Shown: positions 62,888-64,000 of the stretch, piece by piece
Layout of the letters: every line of letters begins with the position of its first letter
How positions within the stretch are numbered: the first letter of the stretch is position 1
NCBI RefSeq assembly: GCF_029888045.1
Contig: NZ_JARXRN010000028.1
Span: 701,678-765,677, forward strand
Length of the DNA stretch: 64,000 bases
Direction of reading: 5' to 3'
Origin: Luteimonas rhizosphaericola
GTDB taxonomy: Bacteria; Pseudomonadota; Gammaproteobacteria; Xanthomonadales; Xanthomonadaceae
Translations under genes and position numbers: made by a program
Notes under the pieces: model-generated
Database searches by the model: none
The model's input: the letters and a program-made list of their open reading frames with translations, nothing else
Told to the model about the DNA's origin: nothing

Positions 62888-62895
62888 ACTTTCCG

Positions 62896-64000
<1,105 letters not shown>

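Overview
The window is a GC-rich (about 70%) chromosomal segment from a gammaproteobacterium. Gene content and order (ftsY, rsmD, coaD, yfhL; queA, tgt, yajC, secD, secF; mutY, yggX), -10 boxes of the TACAAT/TACACT type with weak -35 elements, and xanthomonad-type phytase and REP-like repeats point to the Lysobacter/Luteimonas branch of the Xanthomonadaceae. That placement is inference. No tRNA, rRNA, CRISPR array, intact insertion sequence or prophage was seen; most of the window is core chromosome with a few accessory islands.

Layout. 1-4435 (minus): a molybdate module (molybdopterin-domain protein, modA, modB, modC) running into a flavin reductase and a CoA-hydrolase/transferase cut by the window edge. 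4655-7926: a DUF442 phosphatase-like protein, a small protein, an FAD-dependent oxidoreductase-like protein and a lipoprotein, then a cluster of REP-like repeats (7991-8282). 8332-12624 (minus): yggX, mutY, an AsmA-like protein and ftsY. 12771-19810 (plus): a DUF885 peptidase-like protein, rsmD, coaD, a lipoprotein, ferredoxin yfhL, gamma-glutamyltransferase, an MBL-fold hydrolase and a MAPEG protein. 19841-22417: an XRE regulator behind an AT-rich, palindrome-dense control region, then a GH9 cellulase. 22440-23882: upp and an 800-bp non-coding stretch with repeats and nested palindromes.

23883-29635 looks like a phosphate-ester scavenging locus: a TonB-dependent receptor diverges from an operon of phytase, exported purple-acid-phosphatase-like enzyme and exported inorganic pyrophosphatase. 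29684-31797 is a class III aminotransferase divergent from an Lrp/AsnC regulator with a 19-bp palindrome in its leader. 31954-41918 holds queA, a Fur-box-controlled ferric iron ABC transporter (futABC type), tgt, yajC, secD and secF, closed by a strong terminator at 41954-41985. 42055-46925 contains suhB, trmJ and a two-gene signalling unit: a PhnD-like periplasmic binding protein fused by a 4-bp overlap to a membrane GGDEF-EAL protein.

47067-51041 has ExoD and CNNM/CBS membrane proteins, then a PhoU-like/Pit phosphate transporter operon with a Pho-box-like repeat over its -10. 51081-54173 is a small accessory stretch: a repeat element, an alkyltransferase-like protein, a rhomboid protease and unknown small proteins. 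54371-58681 carries two adjacent M13 metallopeptidases, one intact and one that has lost zinc ligands. The window ends with a beta-CASP MBL protein, a KefC-type antiporter, a DoxX protein and the start of an RhlE-type RNA helicase whose Shine-Dalgarno lies in a predicted hairpin.

The most noteworthy points are the phosphate-scavenging locus, the pseudo-M13/active-M13 pair, the PhnD/GGDEF-EAL unit, the hairpin leader of rhlE, the Pho box on the pit promoter and a group of probably leaderless promoters.
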